A DNA stretch of 64,000 bases from Herbaspirillum sp. alder98 (GTDB taxonomy: Bacteria; Pseudomonadota; Gammaproteobacteria; Burkholderiales; Burkholderiaceae_D), in contig NZ_JAIUCY010000003.1 of assembly GCF_020179755.1 (NCBI RefSeq), positions 527,775-591,774 on the forward strand, read 5' to 3'. The first letter of the stretch is position 1, and every line of letters begins with the position of its first letter. This document shows positions 8,719 to 17,510 of this stretch, piece by piece. A model generated the notes under the pieces. That model saw only the letters and a list, made by a program, of their open reading frames with translations, searched no databases and was not told where the DNA came from. The position numbers were made by a program, and so were the translations under genes.

Positions 8719-9495
8719 ATGAAAGCAATGTTCAACCTGAAGACCGGCCTCACCCTGATCGCGGCTGCCGCCGCCTTTTCCGGCGCCAGCGCCATGGCCG
8801 CCGGCCCCGCCGAGCAGCCCTCGGTGGTAATCGTGCACGGCGCCTTCGCCGACGGCTCCGACTGGGCCAAGGTGATCCCGCTGCTGCAAGCCAAGGGGAT
8901 CAAGGTCACCGCCGTGCAGAACCCGCTGACCTCGCTGGCCGACGATGTCGCCGCTGCCAAGCGCGCCATCGATAACCAGCCCGGCAAGGTGGTGCTGGTG
9001 GGTCACTCCTGGGGCGGCACCGTGATCACCGAAGCGGGTGACAACGACAAGGTCGCCGGCCTGGTCTACGTGGCCGCCTTCGCACCGGACGTCGGCCAAG
9101 CCACCGGCGACCTGGGCAAGGACCTGCCGGTGCCCCCGGGCATCGCCAAGCTGGCGGTGGACAAGGCCGGCTTCGCCAGCCTGCCGGCCGCCGCCGTAGC
9201 CGCCGATTTCGCCCAGGACGTGCCGGCCAAACAAGCCGCCGTGATGGCCGCGACCCAGGGCCCGATCGCCGTCAAGGCCTTCGGCGAGAAGGTCAGCACC
9301 GCCGCCTGGAAGAACCGCCCAAGCTGGTACATCGTCAGCAAGAACGACCGCATGATCCAGCCCGACCTGGAACGCGCCTTTGCCAAGCAGATCGGTGCCA
9401 AGACCACCGAATTGCCGACCAGCCATGTGCCACAGCAATCGCGCCCGGCCGACGTGGCCAAGGTGATCCTGGACGCAGTGGCCGCCAGCAAGTAA
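8719..9495 (+). CDS. Exported alpha/beta hydrolase
   Basis: A 258-residue protein starting at MKAMFNLKTGL, with AAGGAG seven bases upstream. The first 30 residues form a signal peptide (hydrophobic TLIAAAAAFSGASA, then AMAAGPA cleavage region). The mature part has VIVHGAFADGSDW (oxyanion region) and the nucleophile elbow LVGHSWGGT. A C-terminal PTSHVPQQSRPADVAKVI supplies the catalytic His, with an Asp in SKNDRMIQP. This is the group often annotated as MhpC-like or periplasmic alpha/beta hydrolase. It is divergent from the LuxR/HD protein. Substrate unknown. Confidence 0.88.
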   Translation: MKAMFNLKTGLTLIAAAAAFSGASAMAAGPAEQPSVVIVHGAFADGSDWAKVIPLLQAKGIKVTAVQNPLTSLADDVAAAKRAIDNQPGKVVLVGHSWGGTVITEAGDNDKVAGLVYVAAFAPDVGQATGDLGKDLPVPPGIAKLAVDKAGFASLPAAAVAADFAQDVPAKQAAVMAATQGPIAVKAFGEKVSTAAWKNRPSWYIVSKNDRMIQPDLERAFAKQIGAKTTELPTSHVPQQSRPADVAKVILDAVAASK

Positions 9496-9512
9496 GCCGC
9501 GCACTGCGCATG

Positions 9513-9549
9513 AAATCCGCCGTCCTGCATCCGTGGGCGGCGGATTTTT
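9513..9549 (+). terminator. Intrinsic terminator after the hydrolase
   Basis: Stem AAATCCGCCG (9513-9522) with CGGCGGATTT (9538-9547) and a T-run. It closes the hydrolase transcript just before the AT-richer accessory patch. Confidence 0.8.
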
Positions 9550-9687
9550 GTATTGGCATCGCTGGCTTGCTCGAACGGCAGCCGGCGCTGGCCAGTGTCA
9601 CTGACGAAAAGCTATCCAATTCTTCGGGTTCTCAATAATTGAGAAATTAATCCGTAAATGCTCTTTACAGCTGTAAGGAGCGAAACC

Positions 9688-10689
9688 GTGACAGAAATTA
9701 CAAAATACACAGCAGCCCCCTCTACCGTAGCCACTTCCGATGTGTCGGCTACCGCATTCGCCATGAAGGCTTCCTATGCCCAAACGTCGACCCAGCTGGA
9801 CGAAACGGTCGCTACCTTTTCTACTTTGGCACAGCAGATAAGCGATGCTGCAATCAGGGCAACCGCTCGCGGTGCCAAACTAACAAGAAGCGAACTTACG
9901 GATACCGCAAAGGCTGTCCTGAACAAATTCAGCGCCCAAAGCGATCAATGGAATAAAGAGCGCTACGACGCCGCCATCCCCGAGACGGATAATCCTGAGT
10001 TATTGGCACGTGCAAAACAGGCAACTGACTTCCTCAATAACAAAAGCACAAATCCTTTCCTGGGCATGTCTCGAGACAAGTTGGTTCTCATTACCTTTGA
10101 CAATGCGGGTCCTTTTACAGTCAATGAACGAAAGGCAGCGTGGAGTGAGGCGTACAGGCAGGAGGAAATCTGGCGCGAACAGGTCGTTGGGAAGGCGATG
10201 GATAGTTATAACAGCAACGGCAATCTGTTTGGAAATGGCGTGGGCAAAGCGATGCTTGAACATCACAGGAGCTTGCCACTCATCGAACAGTCGCTTTATC
10301 CGGCGTCTTACGAGGCGGAATTGCAGATCAAGATTGCGACGTCAGGCCAGGACACTCGCCAAACGCTGAAGATGGAACCGATGTCGCTCCTTTATTTGCT
10401 CAACAAGTGGGCCAAGGCGCGGGAGGAGCACGGTTTGCCGGCACTGGACGGCTCGGGCGAGGATTCCAGGAATGCAGCGCCCGCATTCAGCGGCGCTCAG
10501 GATGCAAGCCTCTCCAATATCGAGGTGGCGCCTGCTGCACCACAAGTGGCAATCGATGCTGCGGATAAACCGGCGGTAGATACTAAACGGGCGAAGGCAA
10601 CAGAGGTGGACGGGCTTCCGGCTGACACCGCGAAGGCGTTGAAGGCCATGAACGAGCCCAGGCAAGGGCGGGCGGAAAATAATTCGTGA
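9688..10689 (+). CDS. Conserved hypothetical protein of unknown function
   Basis: A 333-residue soluble protein that matches no family I can name. The GTG start at 9688 is chosen because TAAGGAG lies 7 bases before it; the in-frame ATG at 9658 has no such site. The N-terminus is Thr/Ala/Ser-rich and low in charge (VTEITKYTAAPSTVATSDVS). The central part has a recognisable block NPFLGMSRDKLVLITFDN followed by GPFTVNERKAAWSEAY. The C-terminus is Ala/Pro-rich and probably disordered. No signal peptide or membrane segment is seen. Codon use is AT-richer than that of flanking core genes, pointing to transfer. It sits directly before the bacteriocin-like cassette but has its own 320-bp spacer from it. 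Confidence 0.7.
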   Translation: MTEITKYTAAPSTVATSDVSATAFAMKASYAQTSTQLDETVATFSTLAQQISDAAIRATARGAKLTRSELTDTAKAVLNKFSAQSDQWNKERYDAAIPETDNPELLARAKQATDFLNNKSTNPFLGMSRDKLVLITFDNAGPFTVNERKAAWSEAYRQEEIWREQVVGKAMDSYNSNGNLFGNGVGKAMLEHHRSLPLIEQSLYPASYEAELQIKIATSGQDTRQTLKMEPMSLLYLLNKWAKAREEHGLPALDGSGEDSRNAAPAFSGAQDASLSNIEVAPAAPQVAIDAADKPAVDTKRAKATEVDGLPADTAKALKAMNEPRQGRAENNS

Positions 10690-11012
10690 TCTTATTATCG
10701 ACCCGATAACAGAGGGTCGACATCACCCAGTTCTCTCAGATACAAGACCGTCCGGTGCAATGCCGGGGTTACGCTGTCTCGTCGGATTGCCCGACTCCGC
10801 CTCCATTTCCCTACCGAAAATTTCGGCACGAATTATTTGTAGCGACCCGAATTAAACACCCATCTAATTCGATATTGCCGAAATGGCCCCTCCTCTAGCA
10901 TCAGTACCGCTCAATTAACTTTTTCTAGCGTATTAGGAGGGCTCGGAAACCTATTTCCGCTGCGTCCTCCCTTTGATCGTTTCGTTGTTGAAAACCCATG
11001 AGGAGAAGAACC
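10690..11012. other. Intergenic region upstream of the bacteriocin-like cassette
   Basis: About 320 bases with no gene. A 7-bp hairpin TCGACCC/GGGTCGA lies at 10698-10720, without a T-run. The rest is AT-rich and must hold the cassette promoter. A TATTAG at about 10931 could be a -10 element but lacks a clear partner, so I do not assign it. Confidence 0.45.
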
Positions 11013-11237
11013 ATGCGAGAAGTCACAATCAGTGAGCTGGAGTTGATTGCTGGAGCAACCACTGCCGGAGATATTGGAATGGCAGCGGCAGCTGGATGGG
11101 CCGGTACCGTTGCTGGCGCAGCGGTTGGAGGATTACCCGGGGCCGCTGTCGGATTTGTATTAGGCGTCACCATCAGTATTGGATATACCCTCAGCGGCGG
11201 AACGTTCGGCTCGATTTCTGGAACGAATTATCACTAA
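11013..11237 (+). CDS. Double-glycine-type leader peptide; candidate bacteriocin/RiPP precursor
   Basis: A 74-residue peptide. The start MREVTISELELIAGA is supported by AGGAG about 8 bases upstream; an ATG at 10998 overlaps that ribosome site. Residues 1-15 fit the class II bacteriocin leader rule (acidic/hydrophobic LELI pattern ending in Gly-Gly or Gly-Ala), with predicted cleavage after GA at 14-15. The 59-residue core is rich in Gly and Ala with repeated GxxxG spacing (GTVAG, GAAVG), as in membrane-acting class IIb bacteriocins and colicin V-like microcins, and ends in a Ser/Gly/Tyr/His tail. It is followed after 18 bp by a JmjC dioxygenase gene. No peptidase-ABC exporter is in the window. 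Bacteriocin function is inferred. Confidence 0.72.
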   Translation: MREVTISELELIAGATTAGDIGMAAAAGWAGTVAGAAVGGLPGAAVGFVLGVTISIGYTLSGGTFGSISGTNYH

Positions 11238-11255
11238 TACTGGGGAGATATTCCG

Positions 11256-12410
11256 ATGACGATTAATTTCCCTCATACGAAAGAAGGTTTTATTTCCCAC
11301 TTCCAGGAAATAGAACCCTGTCTGATGAAGGCGGCTGGCGACGTCAGTGATATTTCTTGGCGCGAGATCAACGGGATCATTGACCGTTGTGATGTATCGT
11401 CCGACGACTTCAAGTTACTTCTGGATGGGGTATGCCCCAAGGATCAATACGTAGAGAGCTATCTGGATGTCGGAACGCACCGCCATCGCTTAATCAAACC
11501 TGTTGTCTATGACTTATTGCTAAAAGGCGCAACGGTCATCGCCAACAAAATCGCTAACGAAGAAAAAATTCGACAATTTTCAAATTGCGTTGCTTCTTAT
11601 ACTGGTCGAAGAACCGTTAGCAGTATTTACGCCACATTTGGCACCAAGGAATCTTTCCGCGCTCATTGGGATACTCGCGATGTATTTGCCGTTCAATTGA
11701 TAGGAAAGAAACAGTGGACGTTATTCAAACCTACTTTTGACTCTCCGCTTCACATTCACCAGAGCCGCGATTTCGAAGCAACTCACCCCTGCCCAACTGA
11801 GCCCTTCCTGGAGACCACGCTCGAGCCTGGTGACGTTCTTTATATTCCCCGTGGCTGGTGGCATCAACCGAAACCACTAGGTGGCGGAACCTGTCATCTC
11901 GCAATTGGAACATTTCCCCCTTACGCAATTGATTATCTGAATTGGGCTCTCAATCAGATGTCTGCATTTCCTCAAACAAGAAAATCATTGAATGGATGGG
12001 AAACCGACAAAAAAAATATTGAAGCCATTGGGCTTTATATAGCTGAGTTCATCGATAACGAGATCAACTACAACCGTTTTTTAGAATTTTGCGCGGCATA
12101 CGTTCGTATTGATTCTCCGATAGCGATAAATATCTTTGGAAATGCCGACAACGACGTTCTTCCGATGGACTCAAAAATTAGACTGGCATCCGTAAGTCAA
12201 CCGCCCTACGATTCTGAGCAATTTTTCGCCAATGGAATAAAGGTAAGTCTCAGCGAGAAAAGCCGGATCCTGCTTTCTCACATCTCAAATTTTCCGGGAA
12301 TAACGGTAAATCAATTAGCAGCTAATTTCGCGGATATGGATTGCGATAAATTACATCGACTAGTCCACGAGTTATGTCATCAGGACATTCTTGAACTCGT
12401 TACTCCGTGA
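11256..12410 (+). CDS. JmjC (cupin_4) Fe(II)/2-oxoglutarate dioxygenase, ROX-like
   Basis: A 384-residue protein. Residues 75-220 form a JmjC/cupin-like core with the facial triad HxD at 137 and 139 (FRAHWDTRDVF) and a distal His at 203 (YIPRGWWHQPKP). KKQWTLFKP after the first strand supplies a likely 2-oxoglutarate ligand. The C-terminal 60 residues (LLSHISNFPGITVNQLA...) resemble the winged-helix tail of ribosomal oxygenases such as YcfD/RoxA. The classic target of that family is an Arg or His on a ribosomal protein. Here the gene is locked between a leader peptide and a membrane protein, so hydroxylation of the precursor core is a reasonable inference. Composition is AT-rich. Confidence 0.82.
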   Translation: MTINFPHTKEGFISHFQEIEPCLMKAAGDVSDISWREINGIIDRCDVSSDDFKLLLDGVCPKDQYVESYLDVGTHRHRLIKPVVYDLLLKGATVIANKIANEEKIRQFSNCVASYTGRRTVSSIYATFGTKESFRAHWDTRDVFAVQLIGKKQWTLFKPTFDSPLHIHQSRDFEATHPCPTEPFLETTLEPGDVLYIPRGWWHQPKPLGGGTCHLAIGTFPPYAIDYLNWALNQMSAFPQTRKSLNGWETDKKNIEAIGLYIAEFIDNEINYNRFLEFCAAYVRIDSPIAINIFGNADNDVLPMDSKIRLASVSQPPYDSEQFFANGIKVSLSEKSRILLSHISNFPGITVNQLAANFADMDCDKLHRLVHELCHQDILELVTP

Positions 12411-12416
12411 GAGAAC

Positions 12417-12758
12417 ATGCGCATCTATTTCAGGATCATGCTGTATTGGCTTGTGCCGGAATTGAAGGGAATGCCTGTTGAAGAAGCTGATGCAATCCTG
12501 GAAGCAGCGCGACAAGACTCCAGGAAAGAAATTAGGAAATATAGCGGCTGGTGTCTAACAGTCGCGCTTCTTTTCCCATTTCTTCTTTTTGGGATTGTAT
12601 TTATCAGGGCAGATTTACTCGCTGAAAACTACCGTCCCCTAGCTGTCGGGGCTTTCACTCTCATCTGCAGCATAGCGAGTTCTGCGCTCATTTCCTGTTT
12701 CTACGTATTGATATTGAAGCCCGCAATCAGGCGGTTGCTAAGATCCGCTCATACCTAA
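12417..12758 (+). CDS. Small two-helix membrane protein; candidate immunity protein
   Basis: A 113-residue protein that begins 6 bp after the dioxygenase stop, with GAGAGAAC before the ATG. It has a charged N-terminal helix (EEADAILEAARQDSRKEIRK) and two membrane spans at about 43-63 (GWCLTVALLFPFLLFGIVFI) and 74-100. A basic tail KPAIRRLLRSAHT ends the protein. I recognise no family. Size, topology and position as last gene of a bacteriocin-like cassette fit an immunity protein, but this is context only. The next gene is convergent after 35 bp. Confidence 0.6.
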   Translation: MRIYFRIMLYWLVPELKGMPVEEADAILEAARQDSRKEIRKYSGWCLTVALLFPFLLFGIVFIRADLLAENYRPLAVGAFTLICSIASSALISCFYVLILKPAIRRLLRSAHT

Positions 12759-12793
12759 AATAGAACGGTACATGCTGCGACAACCGCCCAAGC

Positions 12794-13558
12794 CTACCCG
12801 AACTGCGAAAAATCCGGCTTGCGCTTCTCCAGGAACGCCGTGAATGCCTCCTTGGCTTCAGGCGCCACCAGCATGCGGGCGAAGTGCTCGACTTCGATGC
12901 TGATCTGCTGCTCGGTGGCAGTCACCCGGTTCTTCTTCATCAATTGCTTGGTCACCCTGATCGATGCCGCCGGCAACGCCGCCAGCTTGGCCGCCTGCTG
13001 GCGGGCGAACGGCAACAGCTCCTCTACCGTCAACACCCGGTTTACAAACCCCATCTCGCGCGCCTCGGTGGCATCGAACGGCTCGCCCAGCAGCAGCTTT
13101 TCGGCGGCACGCTGATAGCCGGCGATATGCGGCAGCAACAGCGATGACGCCGCCTCCGGGCACAAGCCCAGCTGCGTGAACGGCATCGAGAAGCGCGCAT
13201 TGTCGGCCGCATAGACCAGGTCGCAATGCAACAGCATGGTGGTGCCGATGCCCACTGCGGCGCCCGCGACGGCAGCCACGATGGGCTTGCTGGCATGGCT
13301 GATCTGCGCCAGGAACTGGAATACCGGCGCGTCCTTGCCGCTGGGCGGATGCTTCAGGAAGTCTTCCAGATCATTGCCGGCGGTAAAAACCTTGGGCTTG
13401 CCAGTGAACAGGATGGCGCGCACCGCGACGTCGGTCTCGGCATCCTTCAGGGCGTCGGCCAGTTGCTGGTACATGGCGGCGGTAATGGCGTTCTTCTTGT
13501 CCTCGCGGTCAAAGGCGATGGTGAGAATGCCGTCCTGCTTGCTCAGTTCGATGTCCAT
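12794..13558 (-). CDS. Enoyl-CoA hydratase/isomerase family protein
   Basis: A 254-residue crotonase-fold enzyme, last gene of the leftward fatty acid operon. The start MDIELSKQDG is supported by GAGAGACTT just upstream. The oxyanion-hole regions are VFTAGNDLEDF and AGAAVGIGTTMLLHCDLVYA. The acidic residue in FTQLGLCPEAASSLLLP sits where the hydratase Glu or the delta3,delta2-isomerase catalytic acid lies. Only one of the two classical hydratase Glu positions is clear, so an isomerase role for unsaturated acyl-CoAs is possible. Confidence 0.87.
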   Translation of the reverse strand: MDIELSKQDGILTIAFDREDKKNAITAAMYQQLADALKDAETDVAVRAILFTGKPKVFTAGNDLEDFLKHPPSGKDAPVFQFLAQISHASKPIVAAVAGAAVGIGTTMLLHCDLVYAADNARFSMPFTQLGLCPEAASSLLLPHIAGYQRAAEKLLLGEPFDATEAREMGFVNRVLTVEELLPFARQQAAKLAALPAASIRVTKQLMKKNRVTATEQQISIEVEHFARMLVAPEAKEAFTAFLEKRKPDFSQFG

Positions 13559-13648
13559 AAGTCTCTCGGCTTGGGCGCACGTTGTGGATAAGTTGAAAAA
13601 CAGCCGCACGGCGCAAGCGGTGCGGCTGTCGTCTGGCGCATTAAAAAC

Positions 13649-14845
13649 TTACATGCGCTCGAAGATGCCCGCCGCGCCCATGCCGGTGCCGACGCACATG
13701 GTCACCATGCCGTACTTCAGGTTCTTGCGACGCAGCGCATGGATGGTGGTGGCCGCGCGGATCGCGCCGGTCGCGCCCAGCGGGTGGCCCAGCGCAATGG
13801 CGCCGCCCATCGGGTTGACCTTGGCCGGGTCCAGTCCGAGATCGCCGATCACCGCCAGCGCCTGGGCGGCAAATGCCTCGTTGAGCTCGATCCAGTCGAT
13901 CTGGTCCTGGGTCAGGCCAGCGGCCTTCAGGGCGGCCGGAATCGCTTCCTTGGGGCCGATGCCCATGATCTCCGGCGGCACGCCGCGCACCGCGAACGAG
14001 ACAAAGCGGGCCAGCGGAGTCAGGTTGAACTGCTTCAGGATCTTTTCGGAAACGATGATCAGCGCGCCGGCGCCGTCGGAAGTCTGCGAACTGTTGCCGG
14101 CGGTGACGCTGCCCTTGGCCGCAAACACCGGCTTCAACTTGGCCAGCGCGGCGATATTGGAATCGGCACGCGGACCTTCGTCCAGGCTGACGGTGCGGGT
14201 CTTGATGTCGATCTCACCGCTGCCCAGGTTGGGGAAGCGCTCGATGATCTCGAACGGCGTCATCTCGTCGGCAAATTCACCGGCCTGCTGGGCGGCAATC
14301 GCCTTCTGGTGCGATGCCAGGGCGAACTCGTCCTGCGCCTCGCGCGACACCTTCCATTGCTGCGCGACCTTCTCGGCGGTCAGGCCCATGCCGTAGGCCA
14401 TGCCGATGTTCTCGTCCTTGAAGGCGTCGATGTTCACCGAGGGGTGGAAACCCATCATCGGCACCATCGACATCGACTCGGCGCCGCCGGCGATCATGAT
14501 GTCGGCTTCGCCCACGCGGATGCGGTCGGCCGCCATCGCCACGGCGGTGATGCCGGAGGCGCAGAAGCGGTTGATGGTGACGCCGCCGATGGTGTTGGGC
14601 AGGCCTGCCAGCAGCACGGCGTTACGCGCCATGTTCAGGCCGGCTGCGCCTTCGGGGAAGGAACAGCCGATGATGGCGTCCTCGATCAGCTTGGGATCCA
14701 GTCCGGGCACTTGCGCCACGGCAGCCTGGATGGCGCGCACCAGCAGGTCATCCGGACGGGTGTTCTTGAACATGCCGCGCGGGGCCTTGCCGATCGGGGT
14801 GCGGGTAGCGGCGACGATGTACGCGTCTTGCAGTTGTTTGCTCAT
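13649..14845 (-). CDS. fadA: Acetyl-CoA acyltransferase (3-ketoacyl-CoA thiolase)
   Basis: A 398-residue thiolase starting MSKQLQDAYIVAATRTPIGK, with CAGGAGCAACAACA before the ATG. The nucleophilic Cys is in NRFCASGITAVAMA, the His in [15 protein letters not shown] and the second Cys in MVTMCVGTGMGAAG. It performs the last step of beta-oxidation, cleaving 3-ketoacyl-CoA with CoA. It lies downstream of the hydroxyacyl-CoA dehydrogenase gene, with a 170-bp spacer that contains a small hairpin. Confidence 0.93.
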   Translation of the reverse strand: MSKQLQDAYIVAATRTPIGKAPRGMFKNTRPDDLLVRAIQAAVAQVPGLDPKLIEDAIIGCSFPEGAAGLNMARNAVLLAGLPNTIGGVTINRFCASGITAVAMAADRIRVGEADIMIAGGAESMSMVPMMGFHPSVNIDAFKDENIGMAYGMGLTAEKVAQQWKVSREAQDEFALASHQKAIAAQQAGEFADEMTPFEIIERFPNLGSGEIDIKTRTVSLDEGPRADSNIAALAKLKPVFAAKGSVTAGNSSQTSDGAGALIIVSEKILKQFNLTPLARFVSFAVRGVPPEIMGIGPKEAIPAALKAAGLTQDQIDWIELNEAFAAQALAVIGDLGLDPAKVNPMGGAIALGHPLGATGAIRAATTIHALRRKNLKYGMVTMCVGTGMGAAGIFERM

Positions 14846-14948
14846 TGTTGTTGCTCCTGTATGGGGCGAATGCTTTATCAGCGACTTGACTACGGTCCCA
14901 AGGTCGAGAAAGCGTTGCGAGCGGGCCAAGGTCTGCGGGAGAAGCGCA

Positions 14949-14966
14949 GCCGTACGGAAGTACGGC
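14949..14966. repeat. Small palindromic hairpin in the fad operon spacer
   Basis: GCCGTAC, loop GGAA (a GNRA-type tetraloop), GTACGGC. It lies in the 170-bp gap between the thiolase and dehydrogenase genes of one operon. There is no T-run, so it is more likely an mRNA processing or stabilising hairpin, or a dispersed intergenic element, than a terminator. Confidence 0.45.
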
Positions 14967-15015
14967 GAGCGTCGCAGCAGAGATTGGCCTGCGCAGTAGC
15001 TTTATCGGCCTTGCA

Positions 15016-17403
15016 TCAATTGCGTACTGGCTTGCCAGTCTGCATCATGCCCATGATCCGCTCCTGGGTCTTGGGGTGATTGAGCAGCTCCATGAAGAAC
15101 TTGCGCTCGATGTCGAGCAACCACTGTTCGTTGACGATACTGCCTTCTTCCACTTCGCCACCGGCCACCGTCTCGGCGATCATCCGGCCCAGCTTGAAGT
15201 CGTGCGCCGAGATGAAGCCGCCATCGCGCATGTTGACCAGTTGCGCCAGGATGGTGGCCAGGCCATTGCGCCCGATCACCGGGATCTGCGGCGGCAGCGG
15301 CGCGCGGTAACCGGCGTCGAACAGCGCGCGCGCCTCGACCTTGGCCACGTGCAGCAATTCGTAGGGGTTGAAGACGATCACGTCGTCCTCGCGCAGATAG
15401 CCGAGCTTGCGTGCTTCCAGCGCCGATTTCGACACATTGGCGGTGGCCGCGGCCAGCATGTAGTCCTTCAGGAACGGCAGGATGTCGTTGCCCTTGGCCT
15501 CACGGGCGGCACGCACTGCGGCTTCCTTCAAGCCGCCACCGGCCGGGATCAGGCCCACGCCCACTTCCACCAGGCCGATATAGGATTCGATCGACACCAC
15601 CCGCTTGGCGGTGTGCAGCAGCAATTCGCAACCGCCGCCCAGCGCCAGGCCGGCCACCGCGGCCACCACCGGCACGCCGGCATACTTCAGGCGCTGGTGC
15701 GCCTGCTGCAATTGATGCACCACCGGTTCGATCGCCTTGACGCCGCCCGACATGAACAGCGGCAGCATCGACTGCAGGTCGGCGCCGGCCGAGAAGGCAC
15801 CGCCTTCGGCGGCGTCCGGATGCCAGATCACCAGGCCCTTGAAGTTCGCTTCGGCTTCGGTGATGGCGCGGTTCATGCCATCGATCACGCCCTGGCCGAT
15901 CACGTGCATCTTGGTCTTGAAGGACAGGATCAATACCTCGTCGTCCTGGTGCCAGACACGTACCGACTCGTCTTCGAAGAAGGTCGTGCCGGCGACCTTG
16001 CCATCGGCCACGCCCTCGCCCGCCAGCGGCGCGCGGAAAACCTGACGCTGGTAGATCGGCAGCGCAGAACGGGCCACCTCCGACTTCTTCGACGGCGAAT
16101 AGGAACCGCGGGCGCCGTGCACCCCTTCGCGACCGTCGAACACCCATGCCGGCAGCGCGGCGCTGGACAAGGCACGACCGGCCTCGATGTCTTCCTTGAC
16201 CCACTGGGCGATCTGCTGCCAGCCCGAGGCTTGCCAGGTTTCGAATGGGCCGACGCTCCAGCCGAAGCCCCAGCGCATGGCGAAATCGAGGTCGCGCGCA
16301 TTGTCGGCCACCGTTTCCAGATGCACCGCGATGTAGTGGAACATGTCGCGGAAGATCGCCCACAGGAACTGGCCCTGCGGATTGGTGGAATCATGCAGCG
16401 CTTTCATGCGCTTGACCGGATCCTTCTCTTTCAGGATGCGGGCAATGATGTCGTCGGCCTTGCCGCCACCGGCGACGTAGTCACCCTTGGCCGGGTCGAT
16501 GCGCAGGATATCCTTGCCCACCTTCTTGTAGAAACCGGCGCCGGTCTTCTGGCCCAGCGCACCCTGCTCGATCAGCTTGGCCAGCAGCGGCGGCGTGGCA
16601 TAGGTGGCAAAGAAGGGGTCATCCTTGAGGTTGTCCTGCATGGTCCGGATCACGTGGCCCATGGTGTCCAGCCCGACCACGTCGGCGGTACGGAAGGTGC
16701 CGGACTTGGCGCGGCCCAGCTTGGCGCCGGTCAGGTCATCGACCACGTCGACCGACAGGCCATATTTATCGGCTTCGATCACGGTGGCCAGGATGCCGAA
16801 GATACCGACCCGGTTGGCCACGAAATTGGGGGTGTCGAAGGCGCGCACGACGCCCTTGCCCAGCGTGGTGGTGAGGAACACTTCGAGCTTGTCGAGGATC
16901 TCGGGCGCGGTGGTGGCGGTCGGGATCAGCTCGACCAGGTGCATGTAGCGCGGCGGGTTGAAGAAGTGCACGCCACAGAAGCGCGCCTTGAGCGCCGCAT
17001 CGAAGCCGTCCGACAGGGCCGTGATCGACAGGCCCGAGGTATTGGAGGCGAAGATGGTGTCGGGGCCGATGTGGGGCGCGACCTTCTTGTAGAGGTCATG
17101 CTTCCAGTCCATGCGCTCGGCGATGGCTTCGATGATCAGGTCGCAACCGGCCAGCTGGGCCAGGTCGTCCTCGTAGTTGGCCACCTGGATCAGTGCGGCG
17201 TCGTCCTTGTTGCCCAGCGGGGCGGGACTGAGTTTCTTGAGGTTGTCGATGGCGCGCTGGACGATGCCGTTCTTGGGACCTTCCTTGGCAGGCAGGTCGA
17301 ACAGCACCACTGGCACCCGGGCGTTGATGCAATGGGCGGCGATCTGCGCCCCCATGACGCCGGCGCCGAGTACGGCCACTTTTTTGACGATGAAATTGGA
17401 CAC
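15016..17403 (-). CDS. 3-hydroxyacyl-CoA dehydrogenase / enoyl-CoA hydratase (bifunctional)
   Basis: A 795-residue fusion. The N-terminal dehydrogenase half has the NAD fold motif VAVLGAGVMGAQIAAHCINA, FASNTSGLSI and HFFNPPRYMHLVELI. The hydratase half lies at about residues 480-720 (FSAGADLQSM, GLALGGGCELLLHTAKRV, EVGVGLIPAGGG). The order dehydrogenase then hydratase is the reverse of Escherichia coli FadB and like Bacillus FadN. It carries out hydration and NAD-dependent oxidation in beta-oxidation. It sits between the acyl-CoA dehydrogenase and thiolase genes. Confidence 0.93.
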   Translation of the reverse strand: MSNFIVKKVAVLGAGVMGAQIAAHCINARVPVVLFDLPAKEGPKNGIVQRAIDNLKKLSPAPLGNKDDAALIQVANYEDDLAQLAGCDLIIEAIAERMDWKHDLYKKVAPHIGPDTIFASNTSGLSITALSDGFDAALKARFCGVHFFNPPRYMHLVELIPTATTAPEILDKLEVFLTTTLGKGVVRAFDTPNFVANRVGIFGILATVIEADKYGLSVDVVDDLTGAKLGRAKSGTFRTADVVGLDTMGHVIRTMQDNLKDDPFFATYATPPLLAKLIEQGALGQKTGAGFYKKVGKDILRIDPAKGDYVAGGGKADDIIARILKEKDPVKRMKALHDSTNPQGQFLWAIFRDMFHYIAVHLETVADNARDLDFAMRWGFGWSVGPFETWQASGWQQIAQWVKEDIEAGRALSSAALPAWVFDGREGVHGARGSYSPSKKSEVARSALPIYQRQVFRAPLAGEGVADGKVAGTTFFEDESVRVWHQDDEVLILSFKTKMHVIGQGVIDGMNRAITEAEANFKGLVIWHPDAAEGGAFSAGADLQSMLPLFMSGGVKAIEPVVHQLQQAHQRLKYAGVPVVAAVAGLALGGGCELLLHTAKRVVSIESYIGLVEVGVGLIPAGGGLKEAAVRAAREAKGNDILPFLKDYMLAAATANVSKSALEARKLGYLREDDVIVFNPYELLHVAKVEARALFDAGYRAPLPPQIPVIGRNGLATILAQLVNMRDGGFISAHDFKLGRMIAETVAGGEVEEGSIVNEQWLLDIERKFFMELLNHPKTQERIMGMMQTGKPVRN

Positions 17404-17461
17404 GCAAGTCTCCTTTGCTGGTGCTTCGATGAAGCGAAACGAATTCGGATTGAAACCTGAA

Positions 17462-17494
17462 GTCGCTGGGTCCCGGCCTGGGCCGGGACGACGG
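17462..17494. repeat. GTCCCGGCC-type palindromic repeat, copy 1
   Basis: GTCCCGGCC (17470-17478), two bases, GGCCGGGAC (17481-17489), with flanking CGCTGG and GACGGC. The same element recurs near 21130 and 63446. It lies between two co-directional fad genes, typical for REP-like extragenic palindromes. Confidence 0.75.
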
Positions 17495-17510
17495 CAGCGT
17501 CAGTTATACC

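Noticed and set aside
7010..10700. An identical 12-base string AATAATTCGTGA at the stop codons of the diguanylate cyclase and the 333-aa protein, considered as a recombination site.
   Set aside because: Short, no further similarity around either copy and no integrase nearby; chance is likely.
10698..10720. Hairpin after the 333-aa protein considered as a terminator.
   Set aside because: Seven-base stem without a T-run; noted only within the intergenic entry.
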